In this document: positions 18,113 to 29,200 of the stretch, piece after piece
Layout: every line of letters begins with the position of its first letter
Position numbering within the stretch: the stretch's first letter is position 1
DNA from: Planctomycetaceae bacterium
GTDB lineage: Bacteria; Planctomycetota; Planctomycetia; Pirellulales; Pirellulaceae
Assembly (NCBI GenBank): GCA_018660825.1
Contig: JABJJO010000039.1
Location: forward strand, 1 to 61,436
Reading direction: 5' to 3'
Length of the DNA: 61,436 nucleotides
Translations under genes and position numbers: made by a program
Notes under the pieces: generated by a model
Seen by the model: only the letters and a program-made list of their open reading frames with translations
Database searches by the model: none
Told to the model about the DNA's origin: nothing

Positions 18113-20326
18113 GTGAACCGCCACTTGAACGATCTGATGCTGCAACGCAGTGGCCCGTTAACTAACCTACTTAAACGTTCCTCCGGAAACTTTGGGATCG
18201 GGCAGGTTCCGGCGGACTCCACTCCAACATCAACAACGTCGATTGTTTGCGGCTATTGTTCTACTGGGTGTAGTCTCGAAGCACACCTTATCGACGGACA
18301 GGCTGTGGGCTTGACACCGTCCGTATCGAATGTCGTCAATATTGGAATGGCTTGTCCTAAGGGCTGGGCGGCCCTCACACCCCTAGCGGCTAGCGACCGA
18401 GCGGTTTACCCAAAACTGCGCAAACACCGCGGCAGAACAGCCAAGAAAGTTTCGTGGACCAAAGCTGCCGCCACTTTTTGCCAACGCTTCAAAGAAATTC
18501 AAGCACAACATGGCGACGAGTCAGTGGCGTACATTAGCACTGGGCAGATTCCTTCCGAGGAAATGGCTTTACTCGGAAGCTTCGCTCGCTTCGGCATGAA
18601 CATTCAACACGGCGATGGTAACACTCGCCAGTGCATGGCCACGTCAGTTATCGCCTATAACGAGAGCTTCGGCTTTGATGCACCGCCCTATACGTATCAG
18701 GATTTTGAGGAATCAGACCTAATTATCTTGATCGGTTCAAACCTTTGCATTGCCCACCCCGTGATGTGGCAACGAATTGTAAAAAACCCACACAACCCAG
18801 AAGTAATTGTAATTGATCCACGTAACACGGAAACAGCTGCCGCAGCGACGCAACACATTCCGTTGAAACCTAAAAGCGATCTGCTACTGTTTTATACAAT
18901 CGCCCATGTATTGATCCGTAATAACTGGATCGACAAGGAATTCATCACGGCGCATACGAGTGGTTTTGACGAGTTCGCTGTGCACGTTTCCACGTTTTCC
19001 CCCGATCGAGCCGCGCGCGAAACTGGTATCGCAGCTGCGACAATCGAGGCCTTAGCGGAAAAGATCCACCGAGGCATGAGGGTGTCGTTTTGGTGGACGA
19101 TGGGTGTAAACCAAAGTTATCAGGGAGTAAGAACGGCTCAGGCAATTATAAATCTCGCTTTACTCACCGGAAACATCGGCAAACCTGGAACCGGTGCAAA
19201 TTCCATCACGGGACAATGCAATGCCATGGGTTCGCGACTTTTCAGCAACACGACCAACCTGATTGGTGGTCATCAATTCGCAAATCCCCAAGACCGTAGC
19301 AAGGTTGCCTCCGCTTTGCAAATTCCTGCTGACGTAATTCCGTCCACGACGAGTCTGGCGTACCACGAAATTTTAGATGAAATCCTCAACGAGAAGATAA
19401 AGGGTCTGTGGATCATTGCGACCAACCCCGCACATTCTTGGATCAATCAAAAGATGTGCCGCGACATTCTCAGCCGACTTGATTTTCTCGTAGTCCAAGA
19501 TATGTATGACAATACGGACACCGCCAAACTTGCCGATCTGACACTGCCAGCTGCCGCGTGGGGTGAAAAAGAAGGGACGTTTATCAATTCCGAACGAAGG
19601 GTCGGGCTGGTCAAGCAAGTTAGCCGAGCGCCAGGTGAAGCGCTATCCGATTTTCGGATAATTAAGTTACTTGCTAAGCACTGGGGCAGTCATGAACTGT
19701 TTGACCACTGGGAAACCCCTCAAGACGTGTTTCAGTGCATCAAAGAAGCAACTCGCGGTCAACCCTGCGACATGACTGGGATCCGCGATTACCAGCATCT
19801 TGAGCAAGCGGGTGGTATCCAGTGGCCGTTTCCAGACAAGGGACCGCCTCTGCATGACCGCCAACGCCGCCTATTTGCCGACGGCATGTTTTATCACGCG
19901 GACCGACGTGCACGATTTATTTTCGATACACCACGGTCATTGCCAGAACCGCCATCAAGTAAATATCCGTTGCTGCTAATCACGGGTCGAGGTACGGCTG
20001 CGCAGTGGCACACCAACACTCGAACCTCGAAGAGCCCGACGCTACGTCAACTATACCCCCAGAAAGTCTACGTCGAGGTCAACTCGTCTGACGCGGCTAA
20101 ATACAAATGGCAGCCCAAGCAGCAAATCATTGTCGAGTCACAACGAGGCAAACTCCTCGCCACCTTAGCCATCAGCCAAAACATTAGGCCGGGCCAAGTG
20201 TTCATACCAATGCACTATGTCGAGACCAACCGTTTAACCCGCGCCCATTTCGACCCGCATTCCAAACAGCCATCCTACAAAGATTGCGCCGTGCGCTTGC
20301 GATATCCCGATTACCAGGATCACTGA
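18113..20326 (+). CDS. Molybdopterin nitrate reductase catalytic subunit (NasA/NarB-like)
   Basis: A 737-residue molybdopterin oxidoreductase. An N-terminal [4Fe-4S] group CGYCSTGC is completed by GMACPKGW. The Mo-ligand region is [11 protein letters not shown] with Cys as the ligand, as in assimilatory and periplasmic nitrate reductases. Pterin-binding motifs follow ([69 protein letters not shown]), and the C-terminal dinucleotide domain contains [17 protein letters not shown]. There is no Tat signal, so it is cytoplasmic. The GTG start lies three bases after the DmsBC-like gene, implying co-translation. Family members also include formate dehydrogenases, but the position beside NirB-NirD and an NNP transporter makes nitrate by far the likeliest substrate. 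Confidence 0.9.
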   Translation: MNRHLNDLMLQRSGPLTNLLKRSSGNFGIGQVPADSTPTSTTSIVCGYCSTGCSLEAHLIDGQAVGLTPSVSNVVNIGMACPKGWAALTPLAASDRAVYPKLRKHRGRTAKKVSWTKAAATFCQRFKEIQAQHGDESVAYISTGQIPSEEMALLGSFARFGMNIQHGDGNTRQCMATSVIAYNESFGFDAPPYTYQDFEESDLIILIGSNLCIAHPVMWQRIVKNPHNPEVIVIDPRNTETAAAATQHIPLKPKSDLLLFYTIAHVLIRNNWIDKEFITAHTSGFDEFAVHVSTFSPDRAARETGIAAATIEALAEKIHRGMRVSFWWTMGVNQSYQGVRTAQAIINLALLTGNIGKPGTGANSITGQCNAMGSRLFSNTTNLIGGHQFANPQDRSKVASALQIPADVIPSTTSLAYHEILDEILNEKIKGLWIIATNPAHSWINQKMCRDILSRLDFLVVQDMYDNTDTAKLADLTLPAAAWGEKEGTFINSERRVGLVKQVSRAPGEALSDFRIIKLLAKHWGSHELFDHWETPQDVFQCIKEATRGQPCDMTGIRDYQHLEQAGGIQWPFPDKGPPLHDRQRRLFADGMFYHADRRARFIFDTPRSLPEPPSSKYPLLLITGRGTAAQWHTNTRTSKSPTLRQLYPQKVYVEVNSSDAAKYKWQPKQQIIVESQRGKLLATLAISQNIRPGQVFIPMHYVETNRLTRAHFDPHSKQPSYKDCAVRLRYPDYQDH

Positions 20327-20415
20327 TCAGATTTTCGGGAAGACCCGCGAACACACAACTGACCATGGCGTGCAGGTTGAAATATTCGGCTGATATTGGC
20401 CGCGCCGCAAGCCAC

Positions 20416-21351
20416 CTACTGCTTCAAACCCGCGATCTTTTCCTCAATCAGTGATTGGGTTACCGTCTCTTGGTACATTTCTGCCAAACGCTCAAGCTCT
20501 AGGATTGCCTTGCTCGTACCACCCCGTAATGTGCTCAGAGCCATCGCTTTATCAATCGCCTTACCCTGCGCCATCGCAACGAGTAGTTCGTCATTTCCCG
20601 AGGCGCTGCGGTGCACCACACCAAACTGTCTTTTCAACGACGGAAAAAGTGAATAGGTTCGCATCGCCGCAAACAAACCGGCAGTCCCCCGGACCGCATC
20701 CTCCGTGGATTGTAAATTTGATTCGATCTCCTTCAAATCTATTCCTGCTTGCTTCGAAATGTCCCCCACGATTGTATTGGCATCTTGAATAGGTTTGGCA
20801 TAACTCTGCAAATTTCCCAACGTACCCAACTTCGCCAATGGTCGGATTGCCTGTACCGCGGAATGCACGTCAGCACTGGCTAACGAAGCCCGAGCAACGG
20901 CCACTGCCTTGATCACCGACTGAGCTTGCACATCACTTAAAATCCCGCCGGCATTCTGCAGCGAACCTCGCAACACAAATGGTAGCCTATCGCCCGGCAA
21001 CGAATTTCGCTCCGCAAATATCTTTTTGCCATCAGCGCGAATGATATAGACCACTGGTATTGTATTACCCGGCGTTGGATATTTACTATTAATTTTTCGC
21101 CAGTCCGGAGATGACGTATTGATTTTCAACGGCACAAACTGCGCCACGAGTCCTGTGAGACTACGATCGGTTGCCAATCGTTTCTCCAGCACACGACAGG
21201 CCGGTCACGTGTCAGCGCCGGCCATAACCAGAATTGGCCGTCCTGTTCTGGCTGATATTTGCTGGGCTTGCTCCAACGTAGGAACTGCCGCATTTACAAC
21301 GCAATAAAAGGATCCCAATACGATCGCAATGGAGAGTGTTCGGATATTCAA
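20416..21351 (-). CDS. Exported thioredoxin-like protein with UPAC motif, probable selenoprotein (TGA at 21205-21207 read as Sec49)
   Basis: A 311-residue protein if the in-frame TGA is decoded. The start is TTG 21351, six bases after AGAGG; it opens a signal peptide (MNIRTLSIAIVLGSFYC, cut near VNA-AV). Residues 24-130 form a thioredoxin fold: RPILVMAGADT, then Sec49-Pro-Ala-Cys52, RVLEKRLATD, VPLKIN, and the cis-proline loop NTIPVVYIIRADGK. The TGA replaces the first cysteine of the CxxC active site, the commonest place for Sec in thioredoxin-fold proteins. The C-terminal 160 residues are helical and unassigned. Read without Sec, the frame would begin at a CTG inside the active-site helix and lose its signal peptide and the first half of the fold. 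It is the last gene of a three-gene operon with a metallophosphoesterase and a DUF4190 protein, 45 bases behind the former. Confidence 0.78.
21164..21180 (-). promoter_or_regulatory. Candidate SECIS hairpin in the thioredoxin-like gene
   Basis: In the mRNA, bases 25-31 after the TGA (CGAUUGG) pair with bases 35-41 (CCGAUCG) to give a seven-bp stem with one U-G pair and a CAA loop. If the top two G-C pairs open, the loop starts with G at 30 bases after the UGA, inside the usual window for bacterial SECIS. The stem is solid but the loop is not a textbook one; hand-folded. Confidence 0.4.
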
Positions 21352-21357
21352 AAGTAA

Positions 21358-21362
21358 CCTCT
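21358..21362 (-). promoter_or_regulatory. Ribosome binding site deciding the TTG start
   Basis: AGAGG on the minus strand, six bases before TTG 21351. It is the only good Shine-Dalgarno upstream of the in-frame TGA and supports the long, Sec-containing form of the thioredoxin-like protein. Confidence 0.65.
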
Positions 21363-21396
21363 ATATATTAACTGGATTTGCGGGATGAATTTGTTT

Positions 21397-22296
21397 TCAG
21401 CCACGGCCGAATTCACATTTTTTGTTAATCGACACGTCAGCACCGAGTGGTTTATAGTCGAGCATCATCCAACCCTCGTCAATAGTAACCTTTGTATAGC
21501 CAGGGCGGAACTCTAATGGATTGTAACCTGTTGCATTCTGCTTTTCGAGACTGCGATCCAAATTGTATAACACTGAAGGCATGCAAATTTCATGAATTCC
21601 GTCCTCATCTTGCCAGCCACGAATTCCGTTATGGAAATGGCCGTGTAGCATCGCCACAATGTGCTGTTTGTGTCTTTTAATGATAGCATACAATTCACCC
21701 TGTCCGTTCGCAGGTTTTACATACCAGCCGCGGTCAGGGTGCCGGTTGGAGTGGACAGGTACGTGCAAGCACAATATCACGTACCGCTTTTGCTTCGCCG
21801 CAGCGACACATTCCGACTCGATCCACAGAAGTTGCTCGTCTGTTAAAAACCCGTCGTGTGAATCAGTGCGTGCATTGCTAACTAACAGTAGTTTCAACCA
21901 CTCGTGATCGACCGTAACATCAACCTGTTTGCGAATATGTTTACGAAATAATTTGAGAGGATCGTGATTGCCCGGAATCTCATACACGGGTTTGCCGATT
22001 TTCTCACGTTCACGTAGATAAACCGCGTATTGCTCCTCGCGTCCGCCATCGACGATATCTCCTAAATGAAGCACAAGGTCACCGGTTGCCGATTTCAATT
22101 CCGCCGCCGCTTGAATCCACCGTTTTTCGGCAGAGGTCGAATTCTTATATCCCAAGTGTGTATCACTTGCCACAAGAAAACTCAGTTTGGACAACGGACG
22201 TTTAGAATTGGCTAGACAGGCGGGGGAGAATGCCAAAGTCGCCCCGCCGGCAATAGTTGATAACAGTTTGCGGCGCGTGATCATCGCGGTTTTCAT
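21397..22296 (-). CDS. Tat-exported calcineurin-like metallophosphoesterase
   Basis: A 299-residue protein. The N-terminus carries a twin-arginine type signal (ITRRKLLSTIAGGATLAF) cut near LANS. The dinuclear-metal phosphoesterase motifs are all present in order: SDTHLG, LGDIVDGG, PGNHD, CLHVPVH and HGHFH. It should hydrolyse a phosphate ester outside the cytoplasm; the substrate is unknown. AGGAGG (22304-22309) overlaps the stop codon of the upstream DUF4190 gene, so the two are coupled. The gene lies 45 bases ahead of the thioredoxin-like gene. Confidence 0.92.
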   Translation of the reverse strand: MKTAMITRRKLLSTIAGGATLAFSPACLANSKRPLSKLSFLVASDTHLGYKNSTSAEKRWIQAAAELKSATGDLVLHLGDIVDGGREEQYAVYLREREKIGKPVYEIPGNHDPLKLFRKHIRKQVDVTVDHEWLKLLLVSNARTDSHDGFLTDEQLLWIESECVAAAKQKRYVILCLHVPVHSNRHPDRGWYVKPANGQGELYAIIKRHKQHIVAMLHGHFHNGIRGWQDEDGIHEICMPSVLYNLDRSLEKQNATGYNPLEFRPGYTKVTIDEGWMMLDYKPLGADVSINKKCEFGRG

Positions 22297-22307
22297 TGCA
22301 ACGCCTC

Positions 22308-22646
22308 CTAATAGTTATTGGCACTTTGTGCACTGAAATAGATATAAGCGAAACCTACTGCGTAAGTTAACATTGTTAGCGATCCCAAAATTACGCCAGT
22401 TAGAGCCATGCCGTACCCTTCTCCTGTACCTTGCGAGACTTTTCGCATTCCCAATACTCCAGTAACAATAGCAGTCAACGCTAACGGTAAAAATGAAAAA
22501 CAGATACACCCGACCGTGACAGATAGAATACCCGTGACCAGTGCAACAATAGCCAACGCTTGGTCTTTCCGCGACCCCACCAGAGCCTGCGGAATCGTAT
22601 AGGTATCGGGTTGTTGATAGGGATTTTGTGGGGGAATATGACTCAT
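22308..22646 (-). CDS. DUF4190-like small membrane protein
   Basis: A 112-residue protein. A short Pro/Gln-rich head (PPQNPYQQP) is followed by two long hydrophobic segments (ALAIVALVTGILSVTVGCICFSFLPLALTAIVTGVLG and ALTGVILGSLTMLTYAVGFAYIYF), with the GKxS-like polar link between them (MRKVSQGTGEGYGM). This is the pattern of the DUF4190 family of membrane proteins of unknown role. It is first in a three-gene minus-strand operon; its TAG stop overlaps the ribosome site of the next gene. Confidence 0.8.
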   Translation of the reverse strand: MSHIPPQNPYQQPDTYTIPQALVGSRKDQALAIVALVTGILSVTVGCICFSFLPLALTAIVTGVLGMRKVSQGTGEGYGMALTGVILGSLTMLTYAVGFAYIYFSAQSANNY

Positions 22647-22797
22647 ATAATCTACTTAAAACCCCACCTTGTCGTGATAAATATAACATCAAATTAAGGT
22701 TATCAGGACTCCTGTCGAAAAACCACCCTTGTTTTCCCGCACCGCTACTTCTCTCAAATCTACGTCCCATCACATTCGGCACTATTAGTAGACCATC

Positions 22798-23238
22798 ATG
22801 AAACGCTTTCCATCGCCGTCAATTCCGCTTCAATTCAGGAAAGCGGAGGGTCTAACGTCACCACAGCCACCATTTCCCGTGCAACAAGTATTATTTATCG
22901 ACGTCAACGGCGATGGTTGGCTATCCCCCGGAGACGCGTTGTTCGTCATCAATCATTTGAATGCAAACTCAGGCGATAACGGTGAAGGTGAGTGGTTTGC
23001 ACCGCAGCTGCCGCCGCGTTCTAACCACGACTCGAGTCAAGCTTACCCGGACGCGATCACCGCCCCACGAACGCATGCCGATACCGTATTCCAGGACACA
23101 CGACATTGGCCACTAACCGCCACAACGCAGATCAATTTAAGCCAAGATATCGAACAACTACCAAGCGAATTCGAATCACTAGACACCCTAATCGATTTAC
23201 TCGTCACCGATATTTCAGACCAAAGGCACAGCAACTAA
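22798..23238 (+). CDS. Small protein with a single dockerin-like calcium loop
   Basis: A 146-residue protein. The only recognisable part is a dockerin type I half-repeat at about residues 33-53 (FIDVNGDGWLSPGDALFVIN). No signal peptide is visible: the N-terminus (MKRFPSPSIPLQFRKAEG) is not hydrophobic. The remainder is low-similarity and acidic. Planctomycete secreted proteins often end in such a region, so this may be the tail of a once larger secreted protein, or a free dockerin. It is convergent with the large gene that ends 21 bases away. Confidence 0.55.
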   Translation: MKRFPSPSIPLQFRKAEGLTSPQPPFPVQQVLFIDVNGDGWLSPGDALFVINHLNANSGDNGEGEWFAPQLPPRSNHDSSQAYPDAITAPRTHADTVFQDTRHWPLTATTQINLSQDIEQLPSEFESLDTLIDLLVTDISDQRHSN

Positions 23239-23259
23239 GCTTGAAATCTCTGCCAAACA

Positions 23260-26200
23260 CTAACGCAGCGGCGGCATCGCCTCACGTACCATCGAACCAT
23301 TGCCATCACTCGATATCAGCAGGCTAAACTTCGCGACGGATTCTAAATCCCCCGTACTCAACGAGGCGTAATCAAACCTACCACGCAAATCTGTGTAGCC
23401 GTCCTTATAGAACTTAACGCTGCCATCCTGTAGTTGAGCATATACTTTCACATACACTGTCCCCAGCGGTTTGCGACTCTTCGCTTGCAACACTTGCACC
23501 TGTCCGTATTTTTGAATCACTTGGACTGCTAACGCATGAGAATAATAGGCACGAGTCTGAGTTTGTCCCGCCCCAACAATTTCAACTAGCACGTTACGGC
23601 TTTTAAGCTCTTCCGGCAGGGCAAATTTATGGGAGTTGCGTGCCACTGCCAATTCGATGATATTACTATGGTTTGGTTTTATAAAACTAAACCCGCCCGA
23701 GAAGTTCTGCACAAATGGGTTACGACTGAACAGTAACTCAATATCAATTTCATAGTAATTCACTTTGACCGAAGACAAGTTCTGATAGTCCATAACAACT
23801 TCACCACTTTCAACTTTAAAATCAAAACCGGGTTCCGTAGCCGCGAGTTGAGTTTGATTTTGATTCTGGTCATCGGTGTCAGTTACACCTGCGCCGTCGC
23901 CTCCAATCTCCCTAACCTGTTGGGTAACGTTATCGAATATTTTCCGCCATCGGTCCACCGGGTATTTTTCGTACTTAACGGCAATCGCTTTGGCGCCCTT
24001 AATATCTCCTTGCGACAACGCAAGATAACTGGCAAAGTAATCGTATTGCAGACGAGTCGCGATTTGTTCAGTGTCCACCAACGTAAAACTAGCAATTGCC
24101 TCCTCAACGCGATCTTGCAACAGCAGGTAATATACCACCGCCAAATAATCCTCACTCGACAGCTTTTGTTTGTAACTCAACAATTTGAGCAAGCGGTTAT
24201 ATTGAGCGTAGAATCGATCGTTCAATATCTGTCGTTTTGCACCAAGTTGATGGGCACGAGCGTTTACTAACGGCCGGTACTCCATATGCTCATATGTCCG
24301 CCGAATCACAGGATCAATGGTCAGCAAAGGGCTTACCAAATGGTAACCGACGACAGTATTAACTCGATTTTCATGGTCAAGATAATGATTTATTTCAGCC
24401 GGCAAATCCTGCATTACCGCATAGGACCATAACGTATGGTCATATTGGTGACGCGATTTTAACAGACTCGTTGTTCGTTGAAACATAGACTTGTCCCGCA
24501 TTCGAAACGCGATTTTAACCAAATCCAAATTGTGCACATTGTTATTACGTAGGTATTCCAGTACTTCCTCGTCACTGCCGTTCTGAGACACGTATGCCCA
24601 GGAAGTTGTATCGACCTTGGATAATGTATTTACAACCTTGAACTCAACAGCATCCGCGGCCGCCAACAGTTGTTCACTGCTAGAAGCATGCACTGGGAAT
24701 TGCGAGTACGTTCCAACGACAGGAAAATAGAAATAGAATTCAATCGTCTTCGTGTTGTAGCCTTCAAGCTGCAAATACTCACTGTTCGTTTTTTGCCCGG
24801 ACAAGACAGAAATCGCTCCTACGGGGATTTCAAACAATACATCCAGTTTTCGTGTTGCAGAACTTGGATTGGTAACGACAACTTCACAACCATAAACCGT
24901 CTGTGCGAGAAATTCATCCGTAATAAATTTATCCTGTTTCTCATTGCCCACTTGAATGAAACGATCACCATGGCGGAAGTAATTCTGGCTGACCAAGATA
25001 GGGGTCAACTTCTCGTTCATTTCCGTCGGATTCACTTCTTCATGAAACACGATCATTGGTCCCGGGCTAGTTATTCGCATTGCCCGACCAGCCATCTTAA
25101 TATCAGCTTCGTCTGCTTCGAAAGGGAGGTCGATCACTGCCAAAGCCAGCATCATTTCCGTGAAATTGCGGCTTGCTTGTGCCACATGCGGAGAACGAAA
25201 ACCACCTTCTTGACCATCTTTATAGGATGCCCAGTCGTTCCAAAAACCATTAATACTTACCAGCGAAGCGTTCTGCTCTTGAATTGGAAGCTTGTAGTAG
25301 TTGTTTTCAACCCATTCTTGGGTTTTCTCTTGTTCGCGATATAGGCCACGAATTTCAGATCGCAATTTATCATTATTTTGATAAAAGGCCGCGGCAGGTT
25401 TTCCAGCGAGTCGATCAGCGCGATACCTTCCCTCCTGCTCCTCCACCGCTTTCTTACGGTCTTGCTGTAAGCCCTTCGCATTCGACGCTCGCTTATCTGC
25501 CAATTCCTTAGATTTTTCGACGGATGGTGGAGCAGCGGGCTTGCTGGCAGGACTCCCGAGCGCCCCCTCCAGTCGGGCTGCATGGTCACTACCAAATCCA
25601 CCCATGCCCCCGCCACCGCCCATTTTACCACTACTTGATGCCAATGGTCGGCGCGCCGCAAGTCCCAGCTTCTCATCTAAATTGCGTTCGCTATCGGCAA
25701 GACCCAGTAATGCGTCCTCCGCGTTCAGGCCACCTCTAAAAAGGGCCGTTTCAAACAACATGTTGAATTGGTCCGTATTAGGCGGAACGAGATCCCACAA
25801 TTCCTGCAGATGCCGTTCAGATGCGACGCGCTCGGCAGCAACATGGCGACCTAACAACACGCGTTCAACAACGTTTAACTGTTCGTACTTCCATGGAATC
25901 AAATAGCCATTGAGGTCTCCGTCCACGAGCCAATCATCCATAAAGGTCTTATGTTGTTTGTCAAGCAGGTGTGGCAAAATGACTTCGTCAAAGAACTTGC
26001 GGTCTTTGTTATAGAGAAAAAAACTAAGTTCATGACACGCGTATTTTGAATAGAGTTCGTTCTTCTTATCATCGTCATAACTTGGCCACTGCAAAACAAA
26101 CTTAAAATCCCGCAGCGCAGTGTTGGCGTGCAAAGTGCTGTAAAGCTGAAAAATCGAAGACAGGCTATCATATGCTTTAAACCGGCTCGCAGAGACATCG

Positions 26201-29200
26201 TCTATTACAAACTCTTGCTTCCCAGCCACGAGGCTAACCTGTTTTTGCTGCAAGAAATGACCTGCAACGTCCAGTCCTTTGATGAGCCGCAGGTCTAATA
26301 TTTCCCGCGCTTGTTCAGTAAAAGAAACACTTCGTGCCACTGTCTGAGTAGGATCGACGGCCACGATCTGCAGATGATGATGCCCTGCCAAGTCCGCGAT
26401 ATCGATACTTATCAGGCCATCTTCCCCCACATCAAGATTCGACAATAATACCGAGCCTGCTGGTAAAAAATCTAAATTGGAAAAATCCTTGGAGGCGCCC
26501 ATTGCTCGCTTCGCCTGCCCCTCCCGTGAAGCAGAATCCTCGACAGCGTTGGCCATCGATTTAAAATCATCACCGACTGCCGCCTCCTGCTTGGCAGTTT
26601 CTGTCGTACGGATCGGCCACGGATTTAGCAACAGTTCTGGCCTTGGCAGTAGATTCCCCGGAAACTTCCGCGCGTAGCGGCGGTCAATGATGTAACGATA
26701 TTCGTCGCCAATGTCACGACCCTCAACGTACAAAGCCGTCGGATCTGTGGTCCGCAGTGCGAACGGTTCAGCGTCGACTACCGATCTCAGATGCATCCAT
26801 GCCGGAAAGCGAGGGTAGTATCTTGACGCGATTACGTGAACTCGCGAAAACTTATTCGCACCGACTAACCGAATCTTTACCAGCTCGTCCGTGCGATTAA
26901 CGTCTACAATCTGCAGTGGACTATCGCCGCGTCGTTCTAAATGTCGATTGGTTCCGAGCAAATAACCATCTATAACTGATTCAGCAGCAGTTACTTTGAT
27001 ACTGATATGTCGAGAGGAAGATCGCAACAGCAATTGGTAATCCCCAGCCGGCAAACCGGTAATAATATAAATTCCGTCCTTGAGTGCGATAGAGCCAAAG
27101 TAATCTCTCGTAAAGGTGCTACCTGTGACAGCAAACAAAGCCACTTCGTCACGGCTTACCTCAGGTTCGCTTCCCATATACCGAATACGAATGGGCGATC
27201 CGACGGCAGCATGCCTAGTTCGGTAATATGTACTGGCATCATCAACCAAATCCCATTTTTCCTGTACCCCAGTCGCATCAGTTACGATCACAGAATCGAT
27301 ATTCGGCAACGCTCCCAAGACCACTCGACCCTTGGCATCCGTTGCGAGGACGGATGTGACTGTTTCAACGAAATCTCGATGCTTGAGAGTTACTCGTATC
27401 GTCCGCCCAATCCTTGCTTCGCCAGATTTTCCTAGCATGTCGACAACATATTGCTTTCCGATCCGACCTAAATACATGTTCGCGATTTTCTCCGTTTCAT
27501 CAATACCATTAACACTAAAACTCGCCGAGGTGGACAGACGGTCAGTTTTACCCGTGCTGAGGTTCTTTACATTAGCCGATAACACAAACTGGATAGATTT
27601 CAATCTCTGTGGCACTCTAAACAAATGCACGCTCTCTGTAATTTCGCGTAATTTAAAATCTGAAACGACGCTGTTGGATTGCGTACCATCGATGTCTACG
27701 GATGTAATCGTTAAGGCCACCTCTTCGAGTACCGAAAGTGTGATGGGGGTGCCGTTGACCTTGAGTCCTGCACGAATCATCACCGGTGCCAACTTTCGTT
27801 GCAGTAGTGATTCACGATCAACAGAGATCCCCGCCGACAAACTGTACGCCTCAGCTTCATGATTGAACTGATGCAAAGTCGAAATTTGACCATCGCTAAT
27901 TACAAAGGGGGTGAGTCCAGCATTTGTGCTAAAGGGCACATTTATTTCACCATCTTCGTTGCTCGTATAATGCGCACCCCCAACCCATAACTGGCTGTTT
28001 TTGACAATGCTTTTTTTCGCATCAATCACTTGAAACATCTGACCGGCAGTGGTCGTGCGCACGATAAAGTCCAAACGACCCTTAATTATCAAGGCGCGGC
28101 TACTAATTCCATTACCTATAAAATCGACAACATACACGCCGGGCTTATTCAGTTCTGGGAAATCAAACTTGTGGCGAACTCTCAACAATGGTGCAACGGA
28201 GTATTGTAAAGATCGTTCATAGTTGGGGACCAAACCGTCAAGATTAATCGAGGTACTAATCGCCTGGAGTTGTTGGCGGTAGAAATTCTCCGCATTCAAC
28301 TCGTAGATTTTGACGACCAACTTCTTGACATTTTTCACATCAACATCCAAGGACACCTTTGTGTCAGCCCCATATGTCGTCGGACTGGTGTAAGCAAAAT
28401 CGAGGTCAATTCGCTCTCGCAGGGCCTGATATTTGGCAGCCGACAACAACGGCGACCATTGATTTGGGTTACCGACACCGTGAGTAATTTTCGACTCAGC
28501 AAAGACTTCCTTCAAATAAATGTCTTGTAAGTAGGGGGCGTAGGTTTTGTAATCTGCCGAATCCACGAAGAAGTGGTCCAAGTAAGACCGGATCAGCGGT
28601 TCATCTTGCCCGACAACGGGCAGCAAGGTGATCGCGGAATAGTTCGCATTCAGATTAACCAAATACCGATTGCGGTTTGCGTCCTTAAGGTATTGCCGGT
28701 TGACATAGAATGCATTGCGTGGCAATTGCAAATAAGCCACGAAACGTGACGCATCATAGACGCCCTGTGAACGGTCAAGGACGAGCCGCCGATACAACAC
28801 ATGCGCCTTTAGTGAGTTATGGACTGGGGCCAATGGAGCAACAAAATCCCACAGCCTATCTAGATAGGCAATGTGAGCTTCGGTATCCTTGGCCCACTGC
28901 AAATCATTACTAGGATGTAACTTAGAGATGTAAATATTAACGAAATTACTTTGTGTCAACAACTCTGGTGCTAATGCTATACACTGCTCTAATTGAGCCG
29001 GCAACAGTTGCTTATGAATATTGTAGGACCCGAATCCGCTGAACCGATCGACCTTCATATCGGCGACAATCAGCTTTGCGAGACCCGGGAGATCTGGATG
29101 CGTGAGTCGTTGCAGCAGGTGCCGGCGGCGTGTGTCATTTAATTTGGTCGCAGCAATACCGTAGAGGGCGTGGTTCTCTAAACCCTGAAGATTGTTGTGA

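Noticed and set aside
18113-20326. Formate dehydrogenase as the identity of the molybdopterin enzyme, with possible Sec
   Set aside because: The Mo-ligand position is a TGC-coded cysteine in a nitrate-reductase-like context and the gene sits with nitrite reductase and a nitrate transporter.
22315-22782. A 155-codon minus-strand frame overlapping the DUF4190 gene
   Set aside because: It overlaps a protein with a clear membrane-domain pattern and operon coupling; its own translation has no family features.
24670-25344. A 224-codon plus-strand open frame
   Set aside because: It lies entirely antisense to the 2131-residue gene and has no recognisable domain; long shadows are expected opposite such a gene.
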